This document shows positions 36,032 to 44,483 of a stretch of 64,000 nt of DNA, one piece after another. The stretch is taken from contig NZ_LZTB01000006.1 of assembly GCF_001665685.1 (NCBI RefSeq), positions 31,043 through 95,042 of the forward strand, in the 5' to 3' direction. The translations under genes were made by a program, and so were the position numbers. The first letter of the stretch is position 1. Every line of letters starts with the position of its first letter. The stretch is from Mycobacterium sp. 852013-50091_SCH5140682 (lineage in GTDB: Bacteria; Actinomycetota; Actinomycetes; Mycobacteriales; Mycobacteriaceae). The notes beneath the pieces are model-generated. The model saw only the letters and a list, made by a program, of their open reading frames with translations. It was not told where the DNA came from and searched no databases.

Positions 36032-37479
36032 GCTTGCGGCTCCTCTTCCGGTTGAACTGTTGGCTGCGGGTTCAGCAGGGCATGGGGTGCGAGCAGCTGC
36101 GCGACGCGCTCGGCCGACATCAGCCCCTGGGCCACCACGAGATCGGGTATGGCGGCCCCAGTGTGCAACGCCCGCTTGGCGATTCGTGCCGACTCCGCAT
36201 AGCCGAGGTAGGGCGCCAGCGCGGTGATCACCCCGATCGAGTTGGTCACCGATTCGGCGAGCCGCTGCTCATTGGCGGTGATCCCGACGATGCAGCGCTG
36301 CACCAGCGTGCGGCACGCAGCGGTCAGGTGCGCAGCCGACGTGAACAAGCAGTGCGCGATGATCGGCTCGAACGCGTTGAGCTGCAACTGCCCGGCCTCG
36401 GCGGCCATGCTGATCGTGACGTCGTTGCCGACCACCTCGAAGGCCACCTGGTTGACGACCTCCGGGATCACGGGGTTCACCTTGCCCGGCATGATGCTCG
36501 AACCCGCCTGCACCGCAGGCAGATTGATCTCACCCAGGCCCGACCTGGGCCCGGAGGACAGCAGCCGCAGATCGCTGCAGATCTTGGACAGTTTGACCGC
36601 TGTGCGTTTGAGTACCCCGGACACCTGCACGAAGGCGCCGACGTCCTGGGTGGCCTCCACCAGGTCGGTCGCGGTGGACAGATCGATCCCGGTGAGTTCA
36701 CTCAGCGTGGCACACACCCGCTCGGCATACCGAGGATGGGTATTGAGTCCGGTGCCGATGGCCGTGCCACCGAGGTTGATCTCGGTGACCAGGCGCGCCG
36801 CCTCCCGTAGCCGCTGGGCGTCCTCGGCGACCATCACCGCATAGGCGCCGAACTCCTGGCCCAGCGTCATCGGCACGGCGTCCTGCAGTTGGGTCCGGCC
36901 CATCTTCAACACATCGCGAAATTCATCGGCCTTGGCGCGGAACGCTACCGACACCTCTTGCAGCGCATCGTGCAACTCCGACAGGTACATCTGCAGAGCG
37001 ACCTTGATCGCAGTCGGATACACGTCATTGGTGCTCTGGCCCCGGTTGACGTGCTCGAGGGGATGCAGCCGGTGGTAGTCGCCACGGGCCGCGCCGAGGT
37101 GTTCCAGCGCCCGGTTGGCGATCACCTCGTTGGCGTTCATGTTGCTCGATGTTCCTGCGCCGCCCTGGATGACGTCGACGACGAAGCTGGAATGCAGCCG
37201 CCCCGAACGGATCTCGTCACATGCCGCGACGATGGCCGTGCAGCGCGCGGAATCGAGCAGGCCCAGCTCGCAATTGGTCAGCGCGGCAGCCTGTTTGACT
37301 GCCGCCAGCGCGTTGACGAATTCGGGATACGCCGACAGCGGGATACCGGAGATGGGAAAGTTCTCCAGCGCCCTGGCCGTGTGCACTCCGTAATACGCCT
37401 CGGCGGGGACGGCCCGGTTGCCCATCGAGTCCTCTTCGATGCGCAGTTCTGGATCGGCCGCGAGTGTCACGTCGGTCAT
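36028..37479 (-). CDS. aspA: Aspartate ammonia-lyase / fumarase superfamily C-N lyase
   Basis: 483 aa from MTDVTLAADPELR; its ATG shares a base with the VOC gene stop, so the longer open frame is rejected. Superfamily signature AGSSIMPGKVNPVIPEVVNQ is intact, and GQSTNDVYPTAIKVAL is of the aspartase rather than the fumarase kind. The expected reaction is deamination of aspartate to fumarate, but in this operon a related amino acid may be the real substrate. It is translationally coupled on both sides. Confidence 0.88.
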   Translation of the reverse strand: MTDVTLAADPELRIEEDSMGNRAVPAEAYYGVHTARALENFPISGIPLSAYPEFVNALAAVKQAAALTNCELGLLDSARCTAIVAACDEIRSGRLHSSFVVDVIQGGAGTSSNMNANEVIANRALEHLGAARGDYHRLHPLEHVNRGQSTNDVYPTAIKVALQMYLSELHDALQEVSVAFRAKADEFRDVLKMGRTQLQDAVPMTLGQEFGAYAVMVAEDAQRLREAARLVTEINLGGTAIGTGLNTHPRYAERVCATLSELTGIDLSTATDLVEATQDVGAFVQVSGVLKRTAVKLSKICSDLRLLSSGPRSGLGEINLPAVQAGSSIMPGKVNPVIPEVVNQVAFEVVGNDVTISMAAEAGQLQLNAFEPIIAHCLFTSAAHLTAACRTLVQRCIVGITANEQRLAESVTNSIGVITALAPYLGYAESARIAKRALHTGAAIPDLVVAQGLMSAERVAQLLAPHALLNPQPTVQPEEEPQA

Positions 37480-38030
37480 CACCGCCACGTTTCGCTCGGT
37501 GGGGCGACCCGCGCCCCGGGCAGCCCGTCGTAGAACCCGCCCTCGGCGCAGCTGGTGAGTTCCAGTTGCATGCCCCACGGCGACCGGAAGTAGAACCAGC
37601 GTTGCCCCGCCACGGGAGCGGCGGGATCGACCCCGTTGGGGCCCTCCTGCACCACGACACCGGAGATGGCCTTGACGTAGGCGTATCCGGCGTCGATGTC
37701 GTCGACGTAGAACGCCAGATGGTGTCCCCCGACATCGCTGTTGGCGGGCGGCACGCGGACCTGGTCCGGTGCGTCGTACTCGAACAGTTCGATGTTGTGG
37801 TGCTGCCCGAGCCGAAGCATGGCCAGGGTGCACCGGGCCCGCGGATCGACGCCGAGGCGGCGACGCATGCTGTCGGATTCGGCGTCGGCGAACGGGCCGT
37901 CGGTGAAGATCAGTTCAGCACCGAAATGGTCGACGAAGAACGCGACGGCCTCGTCCAGGTCGGGCACCGTGTAGGCGACGTGGTCCACCGACCGCATGGT
38001 CGGAACCTTGGGCTGATGGGCGTCGGTCAT
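37479..38030 (-). CDS. VOC-family (glyoxalase/dioxygenase-like) protein
   Basis: 183 aa. Two beta-alpha-beta-beta-beta modules carry candidate metal ligands: H17 in VDHVAYTVPDLDEAVAFF, the HH near residue 103 (GGHHLAFYVDDIDAGY), and the terminal glutamate in SPWGMQLELTS. The length and last motif resemble glyoxalase I and ring-cleavage dioxygenase relatives. It lies 3 nt after the HisD-like gene and is coupled to aspA. Substrate unknown. Confidence 0.83.
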   Translation of the reverse strand: MTDAHQPKVPTMRSVDHVAYTVPDLDEAVAFFVDHFGAELIFTDGPFADAESDSMRRRLGVDPRARCTLAMLRLGQHHNIELFEYDAPDQVRVPPANSDVGGHHLAFYVDDIDAGYAYVKAISGVVVQEGPNGVDPAAPVAGQRWFYFRSPWGMQLELTSCAEGGFYDGLPGARVAPPSETWR

Positions 38031-38033
38031 GTC

Positions 38034-39377
38034 TCAATTCTCCGACGACGCGGTCGCCGGAACCCGGTCGAATCGGTGCTCGGTCCACGGTAGATCGTCA
38101 CCGCCGTACTTGGCGGCCCGCACGTCGGCGGATCGGGCGTGCCCTTCGAAGTTCTCCAGCCGGGCGGCGCGTCCGCACAGCCGACCCAGCTCAGCACTCG
38201 ACCGCGCATCGGTGATCTCTTGGTAGGTCACGGTTTTCAAGAACTTGCCGACCCACAGGCCGCCGGTGTAGCGGGCCGCACCCAGCGTCGGCAGCACGTG
38301 GTTGGTGCCGATCGCCTTGTCGCCGAAGGACACACACGTCTTCTCCCCGAGGAACAGGGCCCCGTAGTCCTGCATCTCGGCCAGCGCCCGCCGCGGTTCT
38401 TCGGTGAGGATCTGTACGTGTTCGCTGGCGAAGTGGTCTCCCAGCGCGAACGCCTCCTCGATGGTGTTCACCAGATGCACTTCACCGTGCTCGGCCCAGG
38501 ACACCGCGGCGATCCCGTTGGTGGGCAGGTTGACCAGTTGGCGCTCGACCTCGGCGATGGTCTCCAGCCCCACTCGCTCGGACGTGGTGATCAGCACGAC
38601 CGGCGAATCCGGGCCGTGCTCGGCCTGGCTCAGCAGATCGGCTGCGACCACGAAGGGGTCCGCGGTGTGATCGGCGATGATGAGAACCTCGGTCGGCCCT
38701 GCGAACAGGTCGATGCCGACCTCACCGAACAGCTGCCGCTTGGCTTCGGCCACGTAGGCGTTGCCCGGGCCGGTGAGCAGGTTGACCGGGTCGATGGTCT
38801 CGGTACCCAGCGCCAGCGCCCCGATGGCCTGCACCCCACCCAGGACGTAGATTTCGTCGGCGCCGGCCAGGTGCATGGCGGCGACGCTGATGGCAGGCGG
38901 GGTGCCCTGGTTGGGCGGTGTGGTGGCTGCGACGCGCGGCACCCCGGCCACTTTGGCGGTCACGACGGTCATGTGCGCCGACGCGGTCAGCGGATAACGC
39001 CCGCCGGGAACGTAGGCGCCGGACGCCGACACCGGCACATGTTTGTGGCCGAGGCGCACACCCGGCAGTGTCTCGACCTCGATGTCGAGCATCGAGTCAC
39101 GTTGTGCCTGAGCGAAATCGCGTACCTGACGCTGCACGAAGGAGAGATCGTCGACGACGGTGCCGGGCAAGTCGGCGACAATCTTGGCAATCTCTGCCTC
39201 GCTGAGCCGAAAAGACTGCGGCGCCCACTTGTCGAATTGCTCGGAGTACCTGCGGACCGCGGAATCACCTTCTGCGCGAATGGCGTCGAGCACGCGTCCG
39301 ACGGTGTCGACGACCTGCGGGTTGCTCTTGTGTGGTGTTCCGCCCTGGGCGGCCGGCGCCTTGAGAATGACCGACAC
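38034..39377 (-). CDS. Histidinol dehydrogenase-family NAD-dependent dehydrogenase (catabolic)
   Basis: 447 aa. HisD-family landmarks are present: GAYVPGGRYPLTASAHMTVVTAKVAGV, LTGPGNAYVAEAKR, DLFAGPTEVLIIAD and the AEHGPDSPVVL segment with its metal-ligand histidine. No histidine-biosynthesis gene is nearby; instead it heads an operon with VOC, aspartase and ThuA genes. It is therefore more likely an alcohol dehydrogenase such as the HpsN-like sulfopropanediol type or an uncharacterised amino-alcohol dehydrogenase. The CAC-N3-GTG element (site A) lies about 105 nt upstream. Confidence 0.85.
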   Translation of the reverse strand: MSVILKAPAAQGGTPHKSNPQVVDTVGRVLDAIRAEGDSAVRRYSEQFDKWAPQSFRLSEAEIAKIVADLPGTVVDDLSFVQRQVRDFAQAQRDSMLDIEVETLPGVRLGHKHVPVSASGAYVPGGRYPLTASAHMTVVTAKVAGVPRVAATTPPNQGTPPAISVAAMHLAGADEIYVLGGVQAIGALALGTETIDPVNLLTGPGNAYVAEAKRQLFGEVGIDLFAGPTEVLIIADHTADPFVVAADLLSQAEHGPDSPVVLITTSERVGLETIAEVERQLVNLPTNGIAAVSWAEHGEVHLVNTIEEAFALGDHFASEHVQILTEEPRRALAEMQDYGALFLGEKTCVSFGDKAIGTNHVLPTLGAARYTGGLWVGKFLKTVTYQEITDARSSAELGRLCGRAARLENFEGHARSADVRAAKYGGDDLPWTEHRFDRVPATASSEN

Positions 39378-39480
39378 GGTGGTTCTCCCTCGAATTGCTG
39401 CACTGAGTGGGTAGCTGGCGCCGATGACCTGGGGCTTCGGCGTAGTTACCAGTCTCTGGGCAGCGAACGCCCGGTTACAG

Positions 39481-39496
39481 ACTCACTATGTGCAAG
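39481..39496 (-). promoter_or_regulatory. CAC-N3-GTG element, site A (HisD-like operon)
   Basis: On the minus strand reads CTTGCACATAGTGAGT, with core CAC-ATA-GTG. It agrees with site B in 14 of 16 positions. It overlaps the end of the MFS gene and lies about 105 nt before the HisD-like ATG. Confidence 0.5.
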
Positions 39497-40679
39497 GATC
39501 GACAGCTTCGCTGCGCACATTCGCCGCATCTGATCGCACCGGCGGCCGCCGCACTGCACGCGCACCCAGAGTGCACACCAGGACCGCCAGCAGCGGAACG
39601 GCCATCGCCAGTCGCAGAGTCACCACGTCGGCCAGCCAACCGATCACCGCCGGGCCGGCGAGGAAGGCCACGTAGCCGCCGCCGACCACGCGGGAGAACT
39701 GAGTGGCCGACCCCAGGTTGCCTGCCGCGCTGAACACTTGCGGTACCGCCCCGGACAATCCGAGCCCGAAGACGACCCAGCCGACCAGAGTGAGCGGTAG
39801 GGCACCGGAGAGCAGCACGACCGCCATCCCGACTGCGGCGGCCGCGCAACCGTAGCGGATCACCGCCACCGGTCCGGCCCGGCCGCTGACCCAGTCGGCA
39901 GTGAACCGGCCGACCGTCATCGCCGCGACGAACGCCGCGAACGCAAGGGCTCCGACAGCCTTCGACGTACCCAGCGCATCCTGGGCGTGCAGGCTGCTCC
40001 AATCCGTTGCCGAACCCTCGGCGAGGTACAGCAGGAACGCGAGAATGCCGAGTAGGACGAAACGCCGACGCGCAGGTGCGGCGGGCGGGGTGTCACCTGC
40101 CGGTGCGGCCGTCACCGTGTTGGGTTGGGTCCGTAGCAGATTCGGTGCCGACACCAACGCGGCGACACCGCACACCGCCCCGAGCATCACCGCGGTCGAC
40201 GGCATCGACCACCCGGCGGCCAAGGTGGCGGCACCGACCAACGAGCCGAGCACGGTACCCACCGAGAACACCGCGTGAAACGCCGACATGATGGGCTTGC
40301 CTGCCGACTGCTCGACGACCACGGCGCGCGCGTTCATCGCGACGTCGGTGATGCCGGTACACACTCCGAACGCCAGCAACCCGGCCGCAAGCGCCACCGC
40401 CGAACCAGCGTTGAGCGGTAGCGCCAGTGTCACCGCCATCGCCAGCGCACCGGCCAGTGCCACCCGTCCCGCGCCGAACCGGTCGACGAGCGGACCACTG
40501 ATCTGCATGCCGCCCAGCGCCCCTGCCCCGTTGAGCAGCAGCATGGTGCCCAAGACACCCGCGGATATGCCGGTGCGCTGCTGCACGGTGGGGATATGCA
40601 CCGCCCAGGTCGAGATGCACACCCCGAACCCGGCGAACAGCAGGAAGACGGCGACCCGCGAAGCCCTGTATCCGGTCAC
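39486..40679 (-). CDS. MFS transporter
   Basis: 397 aa with 12 predicted helices. Features are LLFAGFGVCISTWAVHIPTVQQRTGIS at the N-terminus, GPLVDRFGAGRVALAG as motif A, and a short cytoplasmic central loop rich in Pro/Ala (residues 190-205). It resembles the small bacterial MFS group typified by YbjJ-like proteins. The start GTG overlaps the stop of the OYE/FadH gene (GTGA). Import of the pathway substrate or export of a product are both possible. Confidence 0.88.
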   Translation of the reverse strand: MTGYRASRVAVFLLFAGFGVCISTWAVHIPTVQQRTGISAGVLGTMLLLNGAGALGGMQISGPLVDRFGAGRVALAGALAMAVTLALPLNAGSAVALAAGLLAFGVCTGITDVAMNARAVVVEQSAGKPIMSAFHAVFSVGTVLGSLVGAATLAAGWSMPSTAVMLGAVCGVAALVSAPNLLRTQPNTVTAAPAGDTPPAAPARRRFVLLGILAFLLYLAEGSATDWSSLHAQDALGTSKAVGALAFAAFVAAMTVGRFTADWVSGRAGPVAVIRYGCAAAAVGMAVVLLSGALPLTLVGWVVFGLGLSGAVPQVFSAAGNLGSATQFSRVVGGGYVAFLAGPAVIGWLADVVTLRLAMAVPLLAVLVCTLGARAVRRPPVRSDAANVRSEAVDPCT

Positions 40680-42700
40680 CGCGTCGCGGGCACCCGCCTC
40701 GCGGCGCGCTCACCCTCGTGCACAGCCTCCATCATCGTGCGGCTGGCGACGGCGTCGCCGACCCGCTCGACTGTCACGCCTCGGTTCTTCAGCGCGAAGT
40801 AGAGCTCGGTCACGGGGCGGTGCCAGCCCGCCAGGATTACGGTGTCGATGCCCTCCAGTGTGCCTAGGGCACCCTTTTCGACGATGCGCAGGGTCGGTCC
40901 GTCGACGGCCGTCATCGTGGTGAACGGATGGGTCGACATGCCCGACTTCAGGATTCGAGGCACCGCGAGGTTGGCGCTGAACGGACCCAGCTTCGCCCCG
41001 ACATAGGGCAGCGGCGTGAGGAACTCGACCTGGTGACCGTCGGCCTGCAGCTGCAACGCGAGCCCGATGCCCTTCCAGCCACCCTCGCCGTCGTCGACGA
41101 TCGCGACGTGGTGACCGACGGGCTTGTCCGCATCGAGCACATCCCACACCGACAGCACATGAGGCTGGTCCAGCCCGGGGGTGTTCGGGATGCCCTGGGC
41201 CAGGTTGCCCACGATGTCGGCGCCGGGCGCCGATCCGGTGGCCACGATGATGTGGTCGGGATCGAGCGCGAGTACCTCGTCGGCCGTCGGTGACCAGCCC
41301 AGTCGCAGGTCCACGCCGTACTTGCCGATCATCACGCCCAGATGGTCGATGACGCCTGCGATCTCACCGCGGCCCTTGATCTTCGCCGCGATCCGCAGTT
41401 GGCCACCGGTGCGGTTGCGGCGCTCGATGAGGATCACCTCGTGCCCCTGTCGGGCGGCGGTCTCGGCGGCCTTCATACCGGCCGGGCCCGCGCCGATGAC
41501 GACAACCAAACGCCGGTAGGTGGCCTGCACCAGGGTGCCGATTCCGAGCTCGAGTTCATACCCCGCCGCCGGGTTGTGCACGCACGACGAGTGCGTCACG
41601 TTGAACAGCCGATCGATGCAGCCCTGGTTACAGCCGATGCAGCAGCGGATCTCGTCGAGGCGTCCGGCTTTCATCTTGTTGACCGTCTCGGGGTCGGCGA
41701 TCTGCTGGCGGGTCATGGCCACCATGTCAGCGTGGCCCAGTGACAGGATGTCGGCCGCGTCGAGTGGATCGTTGATCCGCCCGACCGCGATCACCGGGAC
41801 GTCGACGACCTCTTTCACCGCTGCCGCCAGGTTTTCCCAGATTCGTTTGGGGTGCTGCATGTCCGGCACGTTCTGGTGGGCCTCGTTGTAGGTGGCCGCC
41901 TTGACGCAGATGTAGTCGATCTTGCCGGTGGCCGCGATGGCGGTGGCGATCTGCTGGGCGTCGCCGACTTCCAGTCCACCCGGGCTGAAATCGTGTCCCT
42001 GCAGGTTCATCCCGACCAGGTAGTCCGGGCCCACTTCGGCACGCACGGCATCGATCACCCGCAGCACGATGCGCATGCGGTTCTCCAGGGAGCCGCCATA
42101 TTCGTCGGTGCGGTGGTTGGAGAACGGCGACAGGAACGATGCGAGCAGGTAACCGCCGTAGCCGGAATGGATTTCGACACCGTCCATGCCGCCCTGCTTG
42201 GCGTGCCTGGCGCCGATGGCGTGGGCTTCGATGATCTCCTCGATATCCTCGGTTTCCATCTCCTTGGGCATTTCGAGGTTGAACGGGCACGGCGTGTTCG
42301 ACGGACCCCACAGAGCGCGTTCGGTGAATGTCGAATGTCCTTGTCGGCCACCGTGTCCCAGCTGCATGACGATGCGAGCCCCGTGCTCGTGCACGGCATC
42401 GGAGATCCGGCGCAGGCCGGGGACGATCTCGGGCAGCCAGGCCCGCGGTTCGCCCGGGACATCCTGCGAGGTCGGGTGGATCTGCGGGAAAGCCATGCCG
42501 ATCAGGCCCGCTCCGCCGATGGCACGCTCCCGGTAGTACGCCACGTGCTGCTCGGTGGGCAGATAGTCCTTGGCCATGCCGGTGCCGTGCCCGGTCATGA
42601 CGACGCGGTTGCGGATCTGCACGTTGCCCAGGGTGATGGGCTCGAACAACGGGGCGAGCACGCGCGCGGTGTCGTCGGCCAACTCGTCGAGCATGGTCAT
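40676..42700 (-). CDS. OYE/FadH-type FMN, [4Fe-4S] and FAD oxidoreductase
   Basis: 674 aa. The N-terminal old-yellow-enzyme TIM barrel (residues 15-340, with SPFSNHRTDEYGGSLENRMR) is followed by a [4Fe-4S] cluster motif (C354, C357, C361, C373) and a C-terminal FAD/NAD(P) module (VIGAGPAGMKAAE from 401). This is the architecture of 2,4-dienoyl-CoA reductase, trimethylamine dehydrogenase-like enzymes and a mycofactocin-associated subgroup. It would reduce an enone or demethylate an amine. It lies 40 nt after the GMC gene and is coupled to the MFS gene. Confidence 0.88.
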   Translation of the reverse strand: MTMLDELADDTARVLAPLFEPITLGNVQIRNRVVMTGHGTGMAKDYLPTEQHVAYYRERAIGGAGLIGMAFPQIHPTSQDVPGEPRAWLPEIVPGLRRISDAVHEHGARIVMQLGHGGRQGHSTFTERALWGPSNTPCPFNLEMPKEMETEDIEEIIEAHAIGARHAKQGGMDGVEIHSGYGGYLLASFLSPFSNHRTDEYGGSLENRMRIVLRVIDAVRAEVGPDYLVGMNLQGHDFSPGGLEVGDAQQIATAIAATGKIDYICVKAATYNEAHQNVPDMQHPKRIWENLAAAVKEVVDVPVIAVGRINDPLDAADILSLGHADMVAMTRQQIADPETVNKMKAGRLDEIRCCIGCNQGCIDRLFNVTHSSCVHNPAAGYELELGIGTLVQATYRRLVVVIGAGPAGMKAAETAARQGHEVILIERRNRTGGQLRIAAKIKGRGEIAGVIDHLGVMIGKYGVDLRLGWSPTADEVLALDPDHIIVATGSAPGADIVGNLAQGIPNTPGLDQPHVLSVWDVLDADKPVGHHVAIVDDGEGGWKGIGLALQLQADGHQVEFLTPLPYVGAKLGPFSANLAVPRILKSGMSTHPFTTMTAVDGPTLRIVEKGALGTLEGIDTVILAGWHRPVTELYFALKNRGVTVERVGDAVASRTMMEAVHEGERAARRVPATR

Positions 42701-42740
42701 GGATCGTCAATTCCTCAGTGGTTCAGTAGGTTTGGGAGTG

Positions 42741-44348
42741 TCAGGCGGTCAGGGCGCCGGAGCGGCCGAGGCGCAGGGCCAGCGCGGCCACGGTGATGGC
42801 CGGGTTGACCGCCGCCGACGACGCGAACACCGAACTGTCGGCGATCCACAGGTTGTCCACGTCGTGGCTGCGCAGGTCGGCGTCGACCACGCTGGTGGCG
42901 GCGTCGGTACCCATGCGGGCCGTGCCGCACTGGTGCGAGGTGGCCTCGACCCCGAGGCTGCGGGTCATGACGATCGGGAAGCCGGCCCGGCGGACGACCT
43001 TCTTCATGCGGGCGATCAGGTCGTGGTGCGAGGCGAGGTTGGTCGCGCGTCGCGTGACGGTGATCTGGCCGCGGTCGCCCAGCGCGATCCTGTTCTCCGG
43101 CAACGGCAGATCCTCTGACTGGATGAACATGTCCAGGGTGTACTTGGTGACCTCGTCGAGAATCGGCATCGGCACCCAGGGCTTGCCCAGTTTGGCCTGC
43201 GGGCCGCGCAGCTTGCCGAGGCCCTGGACGTTGCCCAGCGGGTACCGGTTGTCCGGTCCGGCGAGGTACCAGTCGTTGATGCCGATGGTCTTCTGGTAGA
43301 CGGCCTCGTTCTGCCGACGCGGATCGATGGCCAGGAAGAACGTGGTCACGTGGGCCATGTAGTTGCGCCCGACCTGGTCCGACGAGTTGGCCAGGCCGTG
43401 CGGATGCGTGTCGGAGGCCGAGCGCAGCAGCAGCGCAGCCGTGTTGGCGGCGCCGCAGGCGATCACGAACTTCTTGGCCCGTACCTGAATCTGCTTGCCC
43501 GCATGCACGATCCGGGCACTGGTGACCTGACGTCCGCTGGCGTCGGTGTCCAGCCGGGTGACCTCGGCATTGGTGAGCAGCCGGACGTTGCGTGACTCTG
43601 CGCGCAGTGCGGGCCGCACCGCGGAGACGTCGGCGTCGCCCTTGGCGTCGATCATGCAGGGGAACGAATCGCAGGTGTAACAGCGCACGCAACCGCCGCC
43701 GGGCCGGTAATCGATGGACAGCGGCGAGGAGAACGGATGCAGCCCTTGCTTTTTCGCCGACTCGACCAGCCGCGCCATGGCGCCCTCGTGCGGCACGCCG
43801 GGGAACGGGTAGTCGGTGGACCGCCAGGGGTCGGTCGGGTCCTCCCCTTTGTTGCTGTGCACCCAGAACATCTGCTCGGCTTCGCCGTAGAACGGTTCCA
43901 GGTCGGCGTAGCTGATCGGCCACGCCGGCGATACGCCGTCAGCGTGCTCGACAGCGTCGAAATCGCTCTCCCGGAACCGCGGCAGGGTCGCGCCGTAGAG
44001 CTTGGTGCTACCACCGACGTAGTGATAGTTGCCGGGCACGAACTCCTTGGCGGCGACGGTGTCGTACCACGCGGCGGAGTTCTTGTAGCGGCCTTTGGTG
44101 TGCACCGCGTCGAACGACCAGTTTTCGCGCTCCACCGGCAGGAAGTCGCCCTGCTCGACGATCAGCACGTCGGCGCCGCAGTCGCGCAGCGCGTAGGCCA
44201 GGCTGCCGCCGCCCATGCCGGACCCGATGATCGCGATGTCGGTCTCGACGACATCGGCGGGTGCGGAGAGGACTTGTGTCTGCAGCGCGGCGACCGCGGG
44301 TGACATCGAGGGCGTTGCCGCCAATGGCAGGGATTTTTTCGACAACAT
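42741..44348 (-). CDS. GMC-family FAD oxidoreductase
   Basis: 535 aa. FAD-binding DIAIIGSGMGGGSLAYAL covers residues 37-54. A Cys-rich segment CVRCYTCDSFPCMIDAKGDAD near residue 220 is typical of bacterial GMC dehydrogenases. The active-site His is in SHQCGTARMG, and AVNPAITVAALALRLG closes the domain. These enzymes oxidise alcohols or, in the MftG case, reoxidise mycofactocin; which applies here is unknown. It heads the operon GMC-OYE-MFS, with site B about 120 nt upstream. Confidence 0.9.
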   Translation of the reverse strand: MLSKKSLPLAATPSMSPAVAALQTQVLSAPADVVETDIAIIGSGMGGGSLAYALRDCGADVLIVEQGDFLPVERENWSFDAVHTKGRYKNSAAWYDTVAAKEFVPGNYHYVGGSTKLYGATLPRFRESDFDAVEHADGVSPAWPISYADLEPFYGEAEQMFWVHSNKGEDPTDPWRSTDYPFPGVPHEGAMARLVESAKKQGLHPFSSPLSIDYRPGGGCVRCYTCDSFPCMIDAKGDADVSAVRPALRAESRNVRLLTNAEVTRLDTDASGRQVTSARIVHAGKQIQVRAKKFVIACGAANTAALLLRSASDTHPHGLANSSDQVGRNYMAHVTTFFLAIDPRRQNEAVYQKTIGINDWYLAGPDNRYPLGNVQGLGKLRGPQAKLGKPWVPMPILDEVTKYTLDMFIQSEDLPLPENRIALGDRGQITVTRRATNLASHHDLIARMKKVVRRAGFPIVMTRSLGVEATSHQCGTARMGTDAATSVVDADLRSHDVDNLWIADSSVFASSAAVNPAITVAALALRLGRSGALTA

Positions 44349-44466
44349 GTACGGGCTCCTCTGGGCTGAGAGGACGATGGGCTGCCCGCAATGCGGGTTA
44401 TCCCAAATCTAGGAGCGCCGCCGCGCGGGCACGACCCGCAGAGTGCGCAGCATCCCGCCAGGGACT

Positions 44467-44482
44467 ACACACTGTGTGCAAG
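44467..44482 (-). promoter_or_regulatory. CAC-N3-GTG element, site B (GMC operon)
   Basis: On the minus strand reads CTTGCACACAGTGTGT. It includes the perfect odd palindrome CACACTGTGTG (44468-44478). It sits 2 nt after the pucR-type stop codon and about 120 nt before the GMC start. Confidence 0.5.
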
Positions 44483-44483
44483 C

